NCBI GenBank assembly: GCA_934716995.1
Contig: CAKUYO010000001.1
Location: forward strand, 124,001-188,000
Reading direction: 5' to 3'
DNA length: 64,000 bases
From: an uncultured Bacteroidales bacterium
GTDB taxonomy: Bacteria; Bacteroidota; Bacteroidia; Bacteroidales; Paludibacteraceae
The position numbers and the translations under genes are program-made. Under the pieces are notes generated by a model. The model saw only the letters and a list, made by a program, of their open reading frames with translations. It did no database searches and was not told the DNA's origin. Positions 52,333 to 60,705 of the stretch are shown one piece after another; position 1 is the stretch's first letter, and every line of letters starts with the position of its first letter.

Positions 52333-55035
52333 ATGGCAAAAGACAAGGAACAGACTCCGATGATGAAACAGTTTCGGGACATCAAGGCGCAGTACCCCGA
52401 TGCGCTGCTGCTGTTCCGTTGCGGCGATTTCTACGAGACCTACTGCGAGGATGCCCTGCGTGCCAGTAAGATACTCAACATCACGCTGACCCACCGCAGC
52501 AACGGTGCCGGCGGGCTCAACCAGACGCAGGAGATGGCGGGGTTCCCGTTCCATGCCCTCGATACCTATCTGCCCAAATTAGTGCGGGCGGGCTTGCGCG
52601 TGGCGATATGCGACCAGTTGGAAGACCCGAAACTGACCAAAAAATTAGTCAAGCGCGGGGTAACGGAGTTGGTTACACCGGGTGTCAGTTACTCCGACAC
52701 CACCCTCACGCAGAAAGAAAACACATGGGTCGGCTGTCTCCATTTTGCCAAACATTCGATAGGCATTGCCTTTCTCGACATCTCTACGGGCGAGTTCCTC
52801 GCTGCCGAAGGGTCTGCCGACTACATTGACAAACTGCTGACCGACTTTGCGCCCAAAGAGGTGCTCTTCCTGCGCGGGAAGAAACCCGAGTTTGAAGCCC
52901 GCTTCGGCAACAAGTTCTTTACATTCGAACTCGAAGACTGGATGCTCACGCCCGAATCGGCACAGGAGCGACTGGAGAAGCAATGGCAGGTGAAGAACCT
53001 CAAGGGGTTCGGACTCGACAAGATGCCCAACGGCGTAGTTGCCGCGGGGGGTATCCTCCATTACTTAGATATGACGCAGCACCTGCAAACGGGTCATATA
53101 CAGCACCTGAGCCGTATTGAGGAAGACAAATACGTATGGCTCGACCGCTTTACCATTCATAACCTCGAACTCCTCGGCGGGCAGACGGCAGAGAGCAAGA
53201 CGCTCTACGATGTCCTCGACCATACCATTTCGCCGATGGGCGGACGCCTGCTGCACCGCTGGATCGCCCTTCCGCTCAAGGATGTGCGTCCGATACGCAA
53301 CCGCCAGTCGGTGGTGGAGTATTTTTTCCGCCACCCCGACGAGCGCGACCTGCTACGGGAGCAGATCGGGCAGATACAGGATATGGAACGCATCGTGAGC
53401 AAGGTCGCTACGGGGCGCATCGCTCCGCGCGAGATGGTGCAACTCGCCACCGCCCTGCGTGCGCTGGTCGCTATCCGTGAGGTGTGCCTCGGAGCGGACG
53501 ACAACTCGTACCTGCATCTCCTCGGCGAGCAGACAGACCTCTGCACCGAGATGCGCGAGCGTATAGAGCGACAGATACAGCCCAATCCGCCCGCTGTGCA
53601 AGGGCGACCGAACGTGATTGCCAACGGTGTGGACAGCGAACTTGATTCGCTGCGCGACATACACACCAACGGCAAGGACTACCTGCTCCGTATCCAGCAG
53701 CGCGAGGCGGAAAAGACGGGTATCCAAAGCCTGAAAATAGGGTACAACAACGTCTTCGGCTATTACCTGGAGGTGCGCAATACCTACAAAGACCTGGTGC
53801 CTCAGGAGTGGATCCGCAAGCAGACCCTCGTCAATGCCGAGCGGTATATCACAGAAGAACTCAAGCAATACGAAGAGACTATTCTCTCTGCCGAAGAGAA
53901 AATACAGATTATCGAGAACCGCCTCTATCAGGAACTGATGCTGGCATTGAGCGGGTTTGTGCCGCAGATGCAGACCGATGCCAATGTGGTGGCGCAACTC
54001 GACTGCCTGCTCAGTTTTGCCACGGCTGCATCGGAAAACAAGTACATCTGCCCCGATGTGAACGATAGTTTGGTGATTGATATTCGTCAGGGGCGACACC
54101 CTGTGATCGAGCAACAATTGCCCGCCGGCGAACAATACGTGGCAAACGATGTCCTGCTTGACAACAACGGGCAGCAGATCATCATTATCACGGGTCCGAA
54201 CATGGCTGGTAAATCCGCTCTCCTGCGCCAGACGGCGCTGATCGTACTGATGGCGCAAATAGGCAGTTTCGTCCCCGCCGAGAGTGCATCAATCGGTATC
54301 GTGGACAAGATTTTCACCCGTGTCGGTGCCAGCGACAATATCTCTATGGGCGAGAGTACGTTTATGGTGGAGATGAACGAGGCGGCAAGCATATTGAACA
54401 ACCTCAGCGAGCGGAGCCTTGTCCTCTTCGACGAACTCGGGCGCGGCACCAGCACCTACGACGGTATCAGTATAGCATGGGCTATCGTGGAGTATATCCA
54501 CGAGCAGCGCGGGCATGCCAAGACACTTTTTGCCACCCACTACCACGAACTCAACGAGATGGAGAAATCGTTCTCGCGCATACGCAACTATAATGTCTCC
54601 GTGCGCGAGGTGAACGGCAAAGTGATCTTCCTGCGCAAACTCGTCCGAGGCGGATCTGAACACAGTTTCGGTATCCATGTGGCGAAACTGGCGGGTATGC
54701 CCGAGAGTATCATTATCCGTGCCAACGAGATTTTGCACGAACTGGAAGGAAACAGCAGTGCCGTATCGGGCAAAACCGACCATACCGGTGGCGATGCTGT
54801 CGTTTCTTCTGTTTTGGCAGAAAGCAACCATCTCCGCCAAAACATCAAGAAAGTAGGCAGCGGCAAAGCCACGGTGAATGCCCCCGAGGGTATGCAACTC
54901 AGTTTCTTCCAATTGGACGACCCCGTTCTGGAGCAGATCCGCGACGAACTCACCCGTCTCGACATCAACAGTCTTACCCCCCTCGAAGCCCTCAACAAAC
55001 TCAACGACATCAAGAAATTAGTGGGCGGCAAATAA
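52333..55035 (+). CDS. mutS: DNA mismatch repair protein MutS
   Basis: The 900-residue protein recognises mismatches and, through ATP-driven clamp sliding, recruits MutL. The mismatch-reading FxE motif is in RCGDFYETY (Phe33, Glu35). Clamp and lever domains are followed by the ATPase: Walker A GPNMAGKSALLRQ (from 621), DNISMGESTFMVEM signature, LVLFDELGRGTSTYDG Walker B and ATHYHELNEM His switch. The C-terminus (LSFFQLDDPVLEQIRDELTRLD) is the usual helix-turn-helix dimer part. It begins 30 bases after the TonB-dependent receptor and ends at a terminator. It is intact, so the many simple repeats are not explained by loss of MutS. Confidence 0.97.
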   Translation: MAKDKEQTPMMKQFRDIKAQYPDALLLFRCGDFYETYCEDALRASKILNITLTHRSNGAGGLNQTQEMAGFPFHALDTYLPKLVRAGLRVAICDQLEDPKLTKKLVKRGVTELVTPGVSYSDTTLTQKENTWVGCLHFAKHSIGIAFLDISTGEFLAAEGSADYIDKLLTDFAPKEVLFLRGKKPEFEARFGNKFFTFELEDWMLTPESAQERLEKQWQVKNLKGFGLDKMPNGVVAAGGILHYLDMTQHLQTGHIQHLSRIEEDKYVWLDRFTIHNLELLGGQTAESKTLYDVLDHTISPMGGRLLHRWIALPLKDVRPIRNRQSVVEYFFRHPDERDLLREQIGQIQDMERIVSKVATGRIAPREMVQLATALRALVAIREVCLGADDNSYLHLLGEQTDLCTEMRERIERQIQPNPPAVQGRPNVIANGVDSELDSLRDIHTNGKDYLLRIQQREAEKTGIQSLKIGYNNVFGYYLEVRNTYKDLVPQEWIRKQTLVNAERYITEELKQYEETILSAEEKIQIIENRLYQELMLALSGFVPQMQTDANVVAQLDCLLSFATAASENKYICPDVNDSLVIDIRQGRHPVIEQQLPAGEQYVANDVLLDNNGQQIIIITGPNMAGKSALLRQTALIVLMAQIGSFVPAESASIGIVDKIFTRVGASDNISMGESTFMVEMNEAASILNNLSERSLVLFDELGRGTSTYDGISIAWAIVEYIHEQRGHAKTLFATHYHELNEMEKSFSRIRNYNVSVREVNGKVIFLRKLVRGGSEHSFGIHVAKLAGMPESIIIRANEILHELEGNSSAVSGKTDHTGGDAVVSSVLAESNHLRQNIKKVGSGKATVNAPEGMQLSFFQLDDPVLEQIRDELTRLDINSLTPLEALNKLNDIKKLVGGK

Positions 55036-55046
55036 AAAACACCATA

Positions 55047-55088
55047 CAAAAAAACACGGCAAGGAAATTTCCATACCGTGTTTTTTTG
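55047..55088. terminator. terminator after mutS (bidirectional)
   Basis: CAAAAAAACACGG (55047-55059) pairs with CCGTGTTTTTTTG (55076-55088). The T-run follows the stem on the plus strand, and the A-run serves the convergent minus-strand gene ending at 55112. Confidence 0.85.
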
Positions 55089-55111
55089 TATAATATATGC
55101 TAAACGATATA

Positions 55112-55708
55112 TTAGAAATTGTATGCTAATCCTACACCGTTTTTGCTTGTTTGGATACTCCAATAGGGGTGCACTTGCGCCGTGGTGCAAGCCACATTAT
55201 AGACATCCACACTATTGTGCATCTTTGCATAGCCGACAGCAATAGTCGGAATAGAGGCTACGATACTGAATGCACCTACACAATAAACAGCAGTCAAACC
55301 CAAAGCGGTATGCATCTTGACATCTGCTTCAGCATAACCGTAATCGCTATCTATCGTACTGCCTGCTGTGGCAATCAAACCGATTAGTCCGCCTAATTCA
55401 AATCCTGCACCGATACCGAGCAAGCACCAACCGGCAGTAGCAGTCTTGTAACCGCTGTTGGCTTTCTGCCACGCTGCGGGGCAGTTGGTTTCCAGAAAAC
55501 GGATATAGGCTTTCTTGTCCATTACCTGATTGCCCAGGAAATAGGTATTCCCGCTGCGGGTCAGTGCTTTCTGGTAATCCGTGCGAGTGGACGGATCGTT
55601 CTTGTTGACCGTTAGCTGATAGACCACATTCTCTTTCTCTTGCGGCACCTGTGCAAAACCTGCTACCGTTGATATCAACAGCACCACTACAAATAATGCT
55701 TTCTTCAT
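55112..55708 (-). CDS. hypothetical secreted membrane protein
   Basis: The 198-residue protein has a signal peptide (MKKALFVVVLLISTVAGFAQ), a soluble stretch containing YFLGNQVMDKKAYIRFLETNCP (about 57-78), and two Gly/Ala-rich hydrophobic segments (about 91-113 and 133-158). The YxLGNxxMxKxxY motif followed by two hydrophobic segments occurs in a group of short Bacteroidales proteins of unknown function. It is a single gene between mutS and pheT. Confidence 0.65.
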   Translation of the reverse strand: MKKALFVVVLLISTVAGFAQVPQEKENVVYQLTVNKNDPSTRTDYQKALTRSGNTYFLGNQVMDKKAYIRFLETNCPAAWQKANSGYKTATAGWCLLGIGAGFELGGLIGLIATAGSTIDSDYGYAEADVKMHTALGLTAVYCVGAFSIVASIPTIAVGYAKMHNSVDVYNVACTTAQVHPYWSIQTSKNGVGLAYNF

Positions 55709-55771
55709 ACTTGTTTTGTGTTTAAGGGTTGAACAATATAAAGTCTTTAAGGTCTACGGACAACTTAATGA

Positions 55772-58279
55772 TTATCGCAGTTTAGCCCCGAACTTCTCCT
55801 CAAAGGTCTTTTGCAAGCGTTGCATGATAGCTTCTATCTGCTTGTCTTTGAGCGTATTATCCGGATCTTGCAAAATAAACGAAAGTGCATACGATTTCTT
55901 GCCGTCCTCAAGGTTCTTGCCCTCATAGACATCGAACAGATATACATTCTTGAGCAATTTGCGCTCGGTCTCAAACGCCGCCCGTGCGAGGTCTGCAAAC
56001 TCCACCTGCTTGTCCACAAGCAGGGCAAAGTCGCGTTTCACCTCGGGGAACTTCGGCAGGTCGTTGATAACGGGCTTGTACTGCTTGTTCTGACGCAGGA
56101 GTTGCTTCCAGTCGAGGTCGGCAAAGAATACCGCCTCATCAATATCGAACTGTTTGGCGAGTTTCTTGTCCACAATCGCCAGTCGTCCCAACTCCTTGCC
56201 GTTCTGCGCCTTGAGTATCAATCCGTCGGAAAACAACTCGTTGCTGAACGCCTCCATAGTGCAATGCGCCACATCCACCCCCATACGGGTCAGCACACCA
56301 TTTACATACGCATGGAGCATATAGAACGTGGTCTTCTCGCCTTTGTTGATCCACGACTGCTGCGTCTTGTTACCCGTCAGCCAGAGTGCCAAATGCGGTT
56401 CCTCGCTGTACTCTACAAGCGCATTCTCGGGGTTATGCTCGCGTGCGGCGGGGTTGGCGTGATAGTGGTAGCAGTTGCCGAACTCGTAGAATTTCAGGTC
56501 GGCATTCTTGCGGTTGACATTGCGCTGGATACTCTCCAAACCGCCGAACAGCAGTGTCTGGCGCATCACGCCGAGATCCTGGCTCAGCGGGTTCTTGATC
56601 TTCACGCACTCGCCCAACGGATAGGTCTGCAACGGCTCGTAGTATGCCACTTTGGTCAGCGAGTTATTCAGTATCTCATAGAAACCCTGCGCGGTCAGTT
56701 GCTCCGATATGCGGGTCTGCAACTTCTGCGGGTTGGGTTTCGGGCTGTAACTGAGGTTCGTATTTACTTTCTCGGGAAACTCCACATTGTTGTATCCGTA
56801 GATACGCAGAATATCCTCCACCACGTCGCACTCGCGCTGTACGTCCACACGGTAGCGCGGCACGGTGATATGCCAGTCGTCGCCCTCTTTGCTGACGATC
56901 TCCATCTCCAAACCGCGAAGAATAGTCTCTATCGTATGTTCACCTATCGCCTTACCAATCAGCGCGTTCACACGCGGGATATTGATCGTTACAGGGAACG
57001 GCTCGAAGCAGGTCTGCCCGTTGTCGCTCACCTCCATCGCCACCTCGCCGCCGGCTACCTCTTGGATGAGCAATGCGCAGCGTTTCAGTATATACAGGGT
57101 GTTGTTCGGGTCGCAACCGCGCTCGTAGCGGAACGATGCGTCGGTCTGCAACTGGTGGCGGCGCGAGGTCTTGCGGATACAAACAGGGTTGAAATAGGCA
57201 CTCTCGAGAAAGACGTTTTTCGTCTCGTCGGTGATACCCGAATTCAGTCCGCCGAACACACCCGCCATCGTCATCGGCTCCTCGGCGTTGCAGATCATCA
57301 GGTCGGCAGCCGAGAGCGTACGCTCTATGCCGTCCAAGGTGGTGAATTTCTCGCCTTCGTGCGCCTTGCGTACGATTACGCGGTGTCCTTTTATCTTGTC
57401 TGCATCAAACGAGTGGAGCGCCTGCCCCATCTCATGCAGCACAAAATTCGTTACGTCCACCACGTTGTTTATCGGGCGCAAACCGATGGTCGTCAAGGCT
57501 TTCTTGAGCCAGTCGGGCGACTCTTTGATGGTTACGCCCTGTATGCTCACGCCCGTATAGCGGGGGCAGTCCTCGGTATCTTCAACCGTAATCCCGATAG
57601 GCAGGTTGTGGTTTTGTACGGCAAAAGCGTCCACACTCGGGCGGGTGAGAGCCACGTTCTGCCCGTGTGCCAGATAATACGCATAGAGGTCGCGTGCCAC
57701 GCCGTAGTGGCTGATAGCGTCCGAGCGGTTCGGGGTAATATCCACCTCAATCAGCGTGTCGTCCTCCACGTGGTAGTACTCCTTGGCGGGCATGCCGACG
57801 GGTGTTTCTGCAGGCAACACGATGATACCCGCATGGTCGCTGCCTACGCCTATCTCGTCCTCTGCGCAAAGCATACCAAGCGACTCCTCGCCACGTATCT
57901 TGCCGCGTTTGATCGTAAAATGCTCATCGCCGTCGTACAATACCGTGCCGATCGTAGCAACCACCACTTTCTGCCCGGCAGCCACATTCGGCGCCCCGCA
58001 AACGATATGCAGCGTATGCCGTCCCTGTCCGTCGGTAACAGCGCCCTGTGCCTCTGCTGCACCGATGTTCACCTCCGTGATATGCAGGTGGTCGGAGTTG
58101 GGGTGCGGCACACAAGTCAGCACCTCGCCGATTACCAGTCCTTCCAAACCGCCTTTGATAGTCTGTACTTTCTCTACGGTTCCGACCTCCAAACCGATGG
58201 ACGTCAGTATCTTTGCCACTGTCTCCGCATCGTCGGTCAAGGCGATGTAGCGTTTGAGCCAATTATACGATATATTCAT
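55772..58279 (-). CDS. pheT: phenylalanyl-tRNA synthetase beta subunit
   Basis: The 835-residue beta chain pairs with PheS in an alpha2-beta2 synthetase. Domains in order: N-terminal MNISYNWLKRYIAL, the EMAP-like tRNA-binding domain (about 40-160, VIGEVLTCVPHPNSDHLHITEV), the B3/B4 editing core (TVEDTEDCPRYTGVSIQGV, about 215-400), B5 (about 415-490), the catalytic-like core, and a C-terminal anticodon-binding fold (FPEVKRDFALLVDKQVEFADL to QRLQKTFEEKFGAKLR). pheS is not next to it here, as in other Bacteroidota. The promoter is at 58312-58342, giving a leader of about 30 bases, with no T-box or attenuator structure seen. Confidence 0.96.
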   Translation of the reverse strand: MNISYNWLKRYIALTDDAETVAKILTSIGLEVGTVEKVQTIKGGLEGLVIGEVLTCVPHPNSDHLHITEVNIGAAEAQGAVTDGQGRHTLHIVCGAPNVAAGQKVVVATIGTVLYDGDEHFTIKRGKIRGEESLGMLCAEDEIGVGSDHAGIIVLPAETPVGMPAKEYYHVEDDTLIEVDITPNRSDAISHYGVARDLYAYYLAHGQNVALTRPSVDAFAVQNHNLPIGITVEDTEDCPRYTGVSIQGVTIKESPDWLKKALTTIGLRPINNVVDVTNFVLHEMGQALHSFDADKIKGHRVIVRKAHEGEKFTTLDGIERTLSAADLMICNAEEPMTMAGVFGGLNSGITDETKNVFLESAYFNPVCIRKTSRRHQLQTDASFRYERGCDPNNTLYILKRCALLIQEVAGGEVAMEVSDNGQTCFEPFPVTINIPRVNALIGKAIGEHTIETILRGLEMEIVSKEGDDWHITVPRYRVDVQRECDVVEDILRIYGYNNVEFPEKVNTNLSYSPKPNPQKLQTRISEQLTAQGFYEILNNSLTKVAYYEPLQTYPLGECVKIKNPLSQDLGVMRQTLLFGGLESIQRNVNRKNADLKFYEFGNCYHYHANPAAREHNPENALVEYSEEPHLALWLTGNKTQQSWINKGEKTTFYMLHAYVNGVLTRMGVDVAHCTMEAFSNELFSDGLILKAQNGKELGRLAIVDKKLAKQFDIDEAVFFADLDWKQLLRQNKQYKPVINDLPKFPEVKRDFALLVDKQVEFADLARAAFETERKLLKNVYLFDVYEGKNLEDGKKSYALSFILQDPDNTLKDKQIEAIMQRLQKTFEEKFGAKLR

Positions 58280-58311
58280 AGTGCAATCTTTTAATAGTCT
58301 TTTTCAGTCCG

Positions 58312-58342
58312 CAAAGTTACAAAAAAAAATGCAGATACACAA
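58312..58342 (-). promoter_or_regulatory. Bacteroidota-type promoter of pheT
   Basis: Minus-strand TTG (58342-58340), 20 bases, TAACTTTG (58319-58312). Confidence 0.65.
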
Positions 58343-58612
58343 TTAACTTGCCAATTAACAATTAATAATTAACAATTAATATGCATAGCATGCAGAAACA
58401 AGGCTGCATAAAGTGTATATAGAAGCCTATCTCGTTGCCGTCTCGTTGCCGTAAATGCTATACGGAAGCACAAAAATACATAAAGTGTATATTCGGAAGA
58501 TTTTTGGGGTGTAAGTTTACGTTTTTGCTCAACGGTTCGTGCCTGTTTATTCCGACATTGTGGGGATAAAGTCTTTAGAGTCTTTAAGGACATTAAGGTC
58601 GTTAAAGACTTT
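58343..58612. repeat. intergenic repeat mosaic before pheT
   Basis: The AACTTGCCAATTAACAATTA block (58345-58382) repeats 19910-19945. GCATAAAGTGTATA occurs twice (about 58407 and 58480). 11-base units CGTTGCCGTCT/CGTTGCCGTAA start at 58433 and 58444, as at 29553. 9-base TTTAAGGACATTAAGG units fill 58567-58612 near the topB stop. No gene is visible in 58280-58626. Confidence 0.75.
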
Positions 58613-58626
58613 TCAATAAAAAAAAA

Positions 58627-60621
58627 TCAGAACGGTTCGGCGTAGGTGCAGCCCTCGCGCCAGCGGGAGCAGCCGTAGCGGGTATTACCGCGGATGACCA
58701 CGCCCTGACGGCAGACAGGACAGAGCATACCCGCTTTGTTGGCTTTCACGTCGCGCACCACATCGGCGGTCATCGTCTTCAGTTCGTCCAAAAACTGCTG
58801 CGCCGTATATTCGCCGCGCTCTATCTCGCGCAGTTTCTTCTCCCAGCGTCCTGTCAGTTCCGCCGACTTCAGCAACGGCGAAATGATAGTGTGTATCAGG
58901 TCGATCCCCAACAGTGTGGCACGAATGGATTTGCCCTGCTTGACGATATATTTCCGCTGGTAGAGTTTCTCGATGATTGCCGCGCGGGTGGAAGGCCGCC
59001 CGATACCGTTCTCTTTCATCGCATCGCGCAGTTCCTCATTATCCACCGTCTTGCCCGCCGTCTCCATTGCCCGAAGAAGTGTTGCTTCGGTATAGTACTT
59101 CGGCGGTGTGGTGGTTTTCTCCTGCAGTTGCGGCATATGTTCCCCACTCTCCCCTTTTACAAAGGCAGGAAGGGTCTTGCTCTCGGCATTGTTCTCGGGA
59201 ACGTTATCGCCACTGTCCCCCTCCTTGAGGGGGTCGGGGGAGTTGGAACCGGTATAAATCTCTCTCCAACCCTGCTTCAGTATTTGCCTGCCGGTTACCT
59301 TGAAAACCACCTTTTTCAAGTCGTCATTCTCAGCAACACCTGTGCGGGGAACCTCCGCCAGCACCGTGGTGTTACTCACCTCGCAGTCGGGATAGAAAAC
59401 ACCGATAAAACGCAATGCCACCAGATCGAACACCTTGCGTTAGTCGGCAGTCAGTGCATCGGGGCGCTGACCGGTAGGGATAATCGCATGGTGGTCGGTA
59501 ACTTTCTTGTTATCAAATACTTTTTTTGATTTTGGCAATGAGTCTGCGCTTTTCTTGCCATCGGCTTTCAAACCGAGCAAAGGCGTTGCTTGCGGATAGA
59601 AATCCTTGATACCCGCCAGCGTAGCGGGTATCTTCGGATAGATGTCATCGCTCAGATAGGTGGTATCCACACGCGGATAAGTGGTGATTCGCTTCTCGTA
59701 GAGCGACTGAATAAGTTTCAGTGTCTGGTCGGCAGAAAAAGCATACTTCTTGTTGCACTCCACCTGCAGGCTTGTCAGATCAAAAAGTTTGGGAGCCGAC
59801 TCCGTGCCTTTCTTTTTCTCAACCGATGTGATTGTCAGCGGGCTATTTTTGACAGACTCCACCAATGCCTGCCCCTGCTTGAGGGAGGTAATGGCATATT
59901 CGTCCTCCTCGGCGGGCAGTTGCGCCGAAAAAAGCGTGTTGCGATAGGTAGTCTTCAGTTCCCAGTACGTCTTCGGCACAAAGTTCTCTATCTCGGCTTG
60001 CCGCTTGACTACCAAAGCCAGCGTGGGCGTCTGCACACGCCCGATGGACAGCACTTGCCGGTCTTTCCCCACTCCTTTCGCATAGCGGATGGTATAGGCA
60101 CGCGTGGCGTTCATACCGAGCAGCCAGTCGCCGATGGCACGCATCAGCCCCGCCTCGTAGAGGTGCTGGTATTCCGACTGGTCTTTCAGTTTTCTGAAAC
60201 CCTCTGCGATCGCCTCTTCGGTCAGCGAACTGACCCACAGACGCTTCACGGGTATCTTACAGCCCGCCTTCTGATACACCCAGCGTTGTATCAGTTCTCC
60301 CTCCTGCCCGGCATCGCCGCAGTTGATCACCTCGTCGGCTTGGGCTATAAGCGATTTGATCACATTGAATTGCTTGTGTACCCCCTCGTCGCCGTTCACC
60401 TTGATACTGAAACGCTGCGGAATCATCGGGAGCGAACTGAGATTCCAGTTCTTCCATTGGTCGGTATATTCCTGCGGGTCGAGCAACGCGCAGAGGTGCC
60501 CGAAAGTCCATGTAACGCAATAGCCGTTGCCCTCGAAATAGCCGTCACGGCGTTGGGTTGCCCCCAGCACCTTCGCTATATACTGCCCCACAGAGGGTTT
60601 CTCCGCTACACAAACTATCAT
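58627..60621 (-). pseudogene. topB: DNA topoisomerase III, interrupted by an in-frame TAA
   Basis: Read through, the frame gives 664 codons of a type IA topoisomerase: TOPRIM start MIVCVAEKPSVGQYIAKVLGA, DAGQEGELIQRWVY, the active-site segment ITTYPRVDTTYLSDDIYPKIP (catalytic Tyr in YPRVDT), and a C-terminal zinc-finger-like block with CPVCRQGV and CSRW. The enzyme resolves recombination intermediates and precatenanes. At 59440-59442 the reading frame holds TAA between ALTAD and RKVFDLVALRF, where a Glu (GAA) is expected; both sides are in the same frame. One base change explains it. GTG at 59433 could restart translation. The second part carries repeat-derived stretches (SPDPLKEGDSGDN, PAFVKGESGEHMP). 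Functional status is uncertain. Confidence 0.85.
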
Positions 60622-60705
60622 ATTTACAAGACCGCTGCTGTTAGAGGTTAGAAATTAGACCGCTACGCTGTTAGAGGTTAGACAACAAGCTGCGACCGGT
60701 TAGAA

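Noticed and set aside
50287..52554. 755-codon open frame on the minus strand opposite the TonB-dependent receptor
   Set aside because: Same codon-composition effect; no domain, no promoter, and the opposite strand encodes a full receptor.
55811..58294. 827-codon open frame on the plus strand opposite pheT
   Set aside because: It is a shadow of the pheT coding strand; its translation is His/Arg/Leu-rich without any recognisable domain, and pheT matches its family over the full length.
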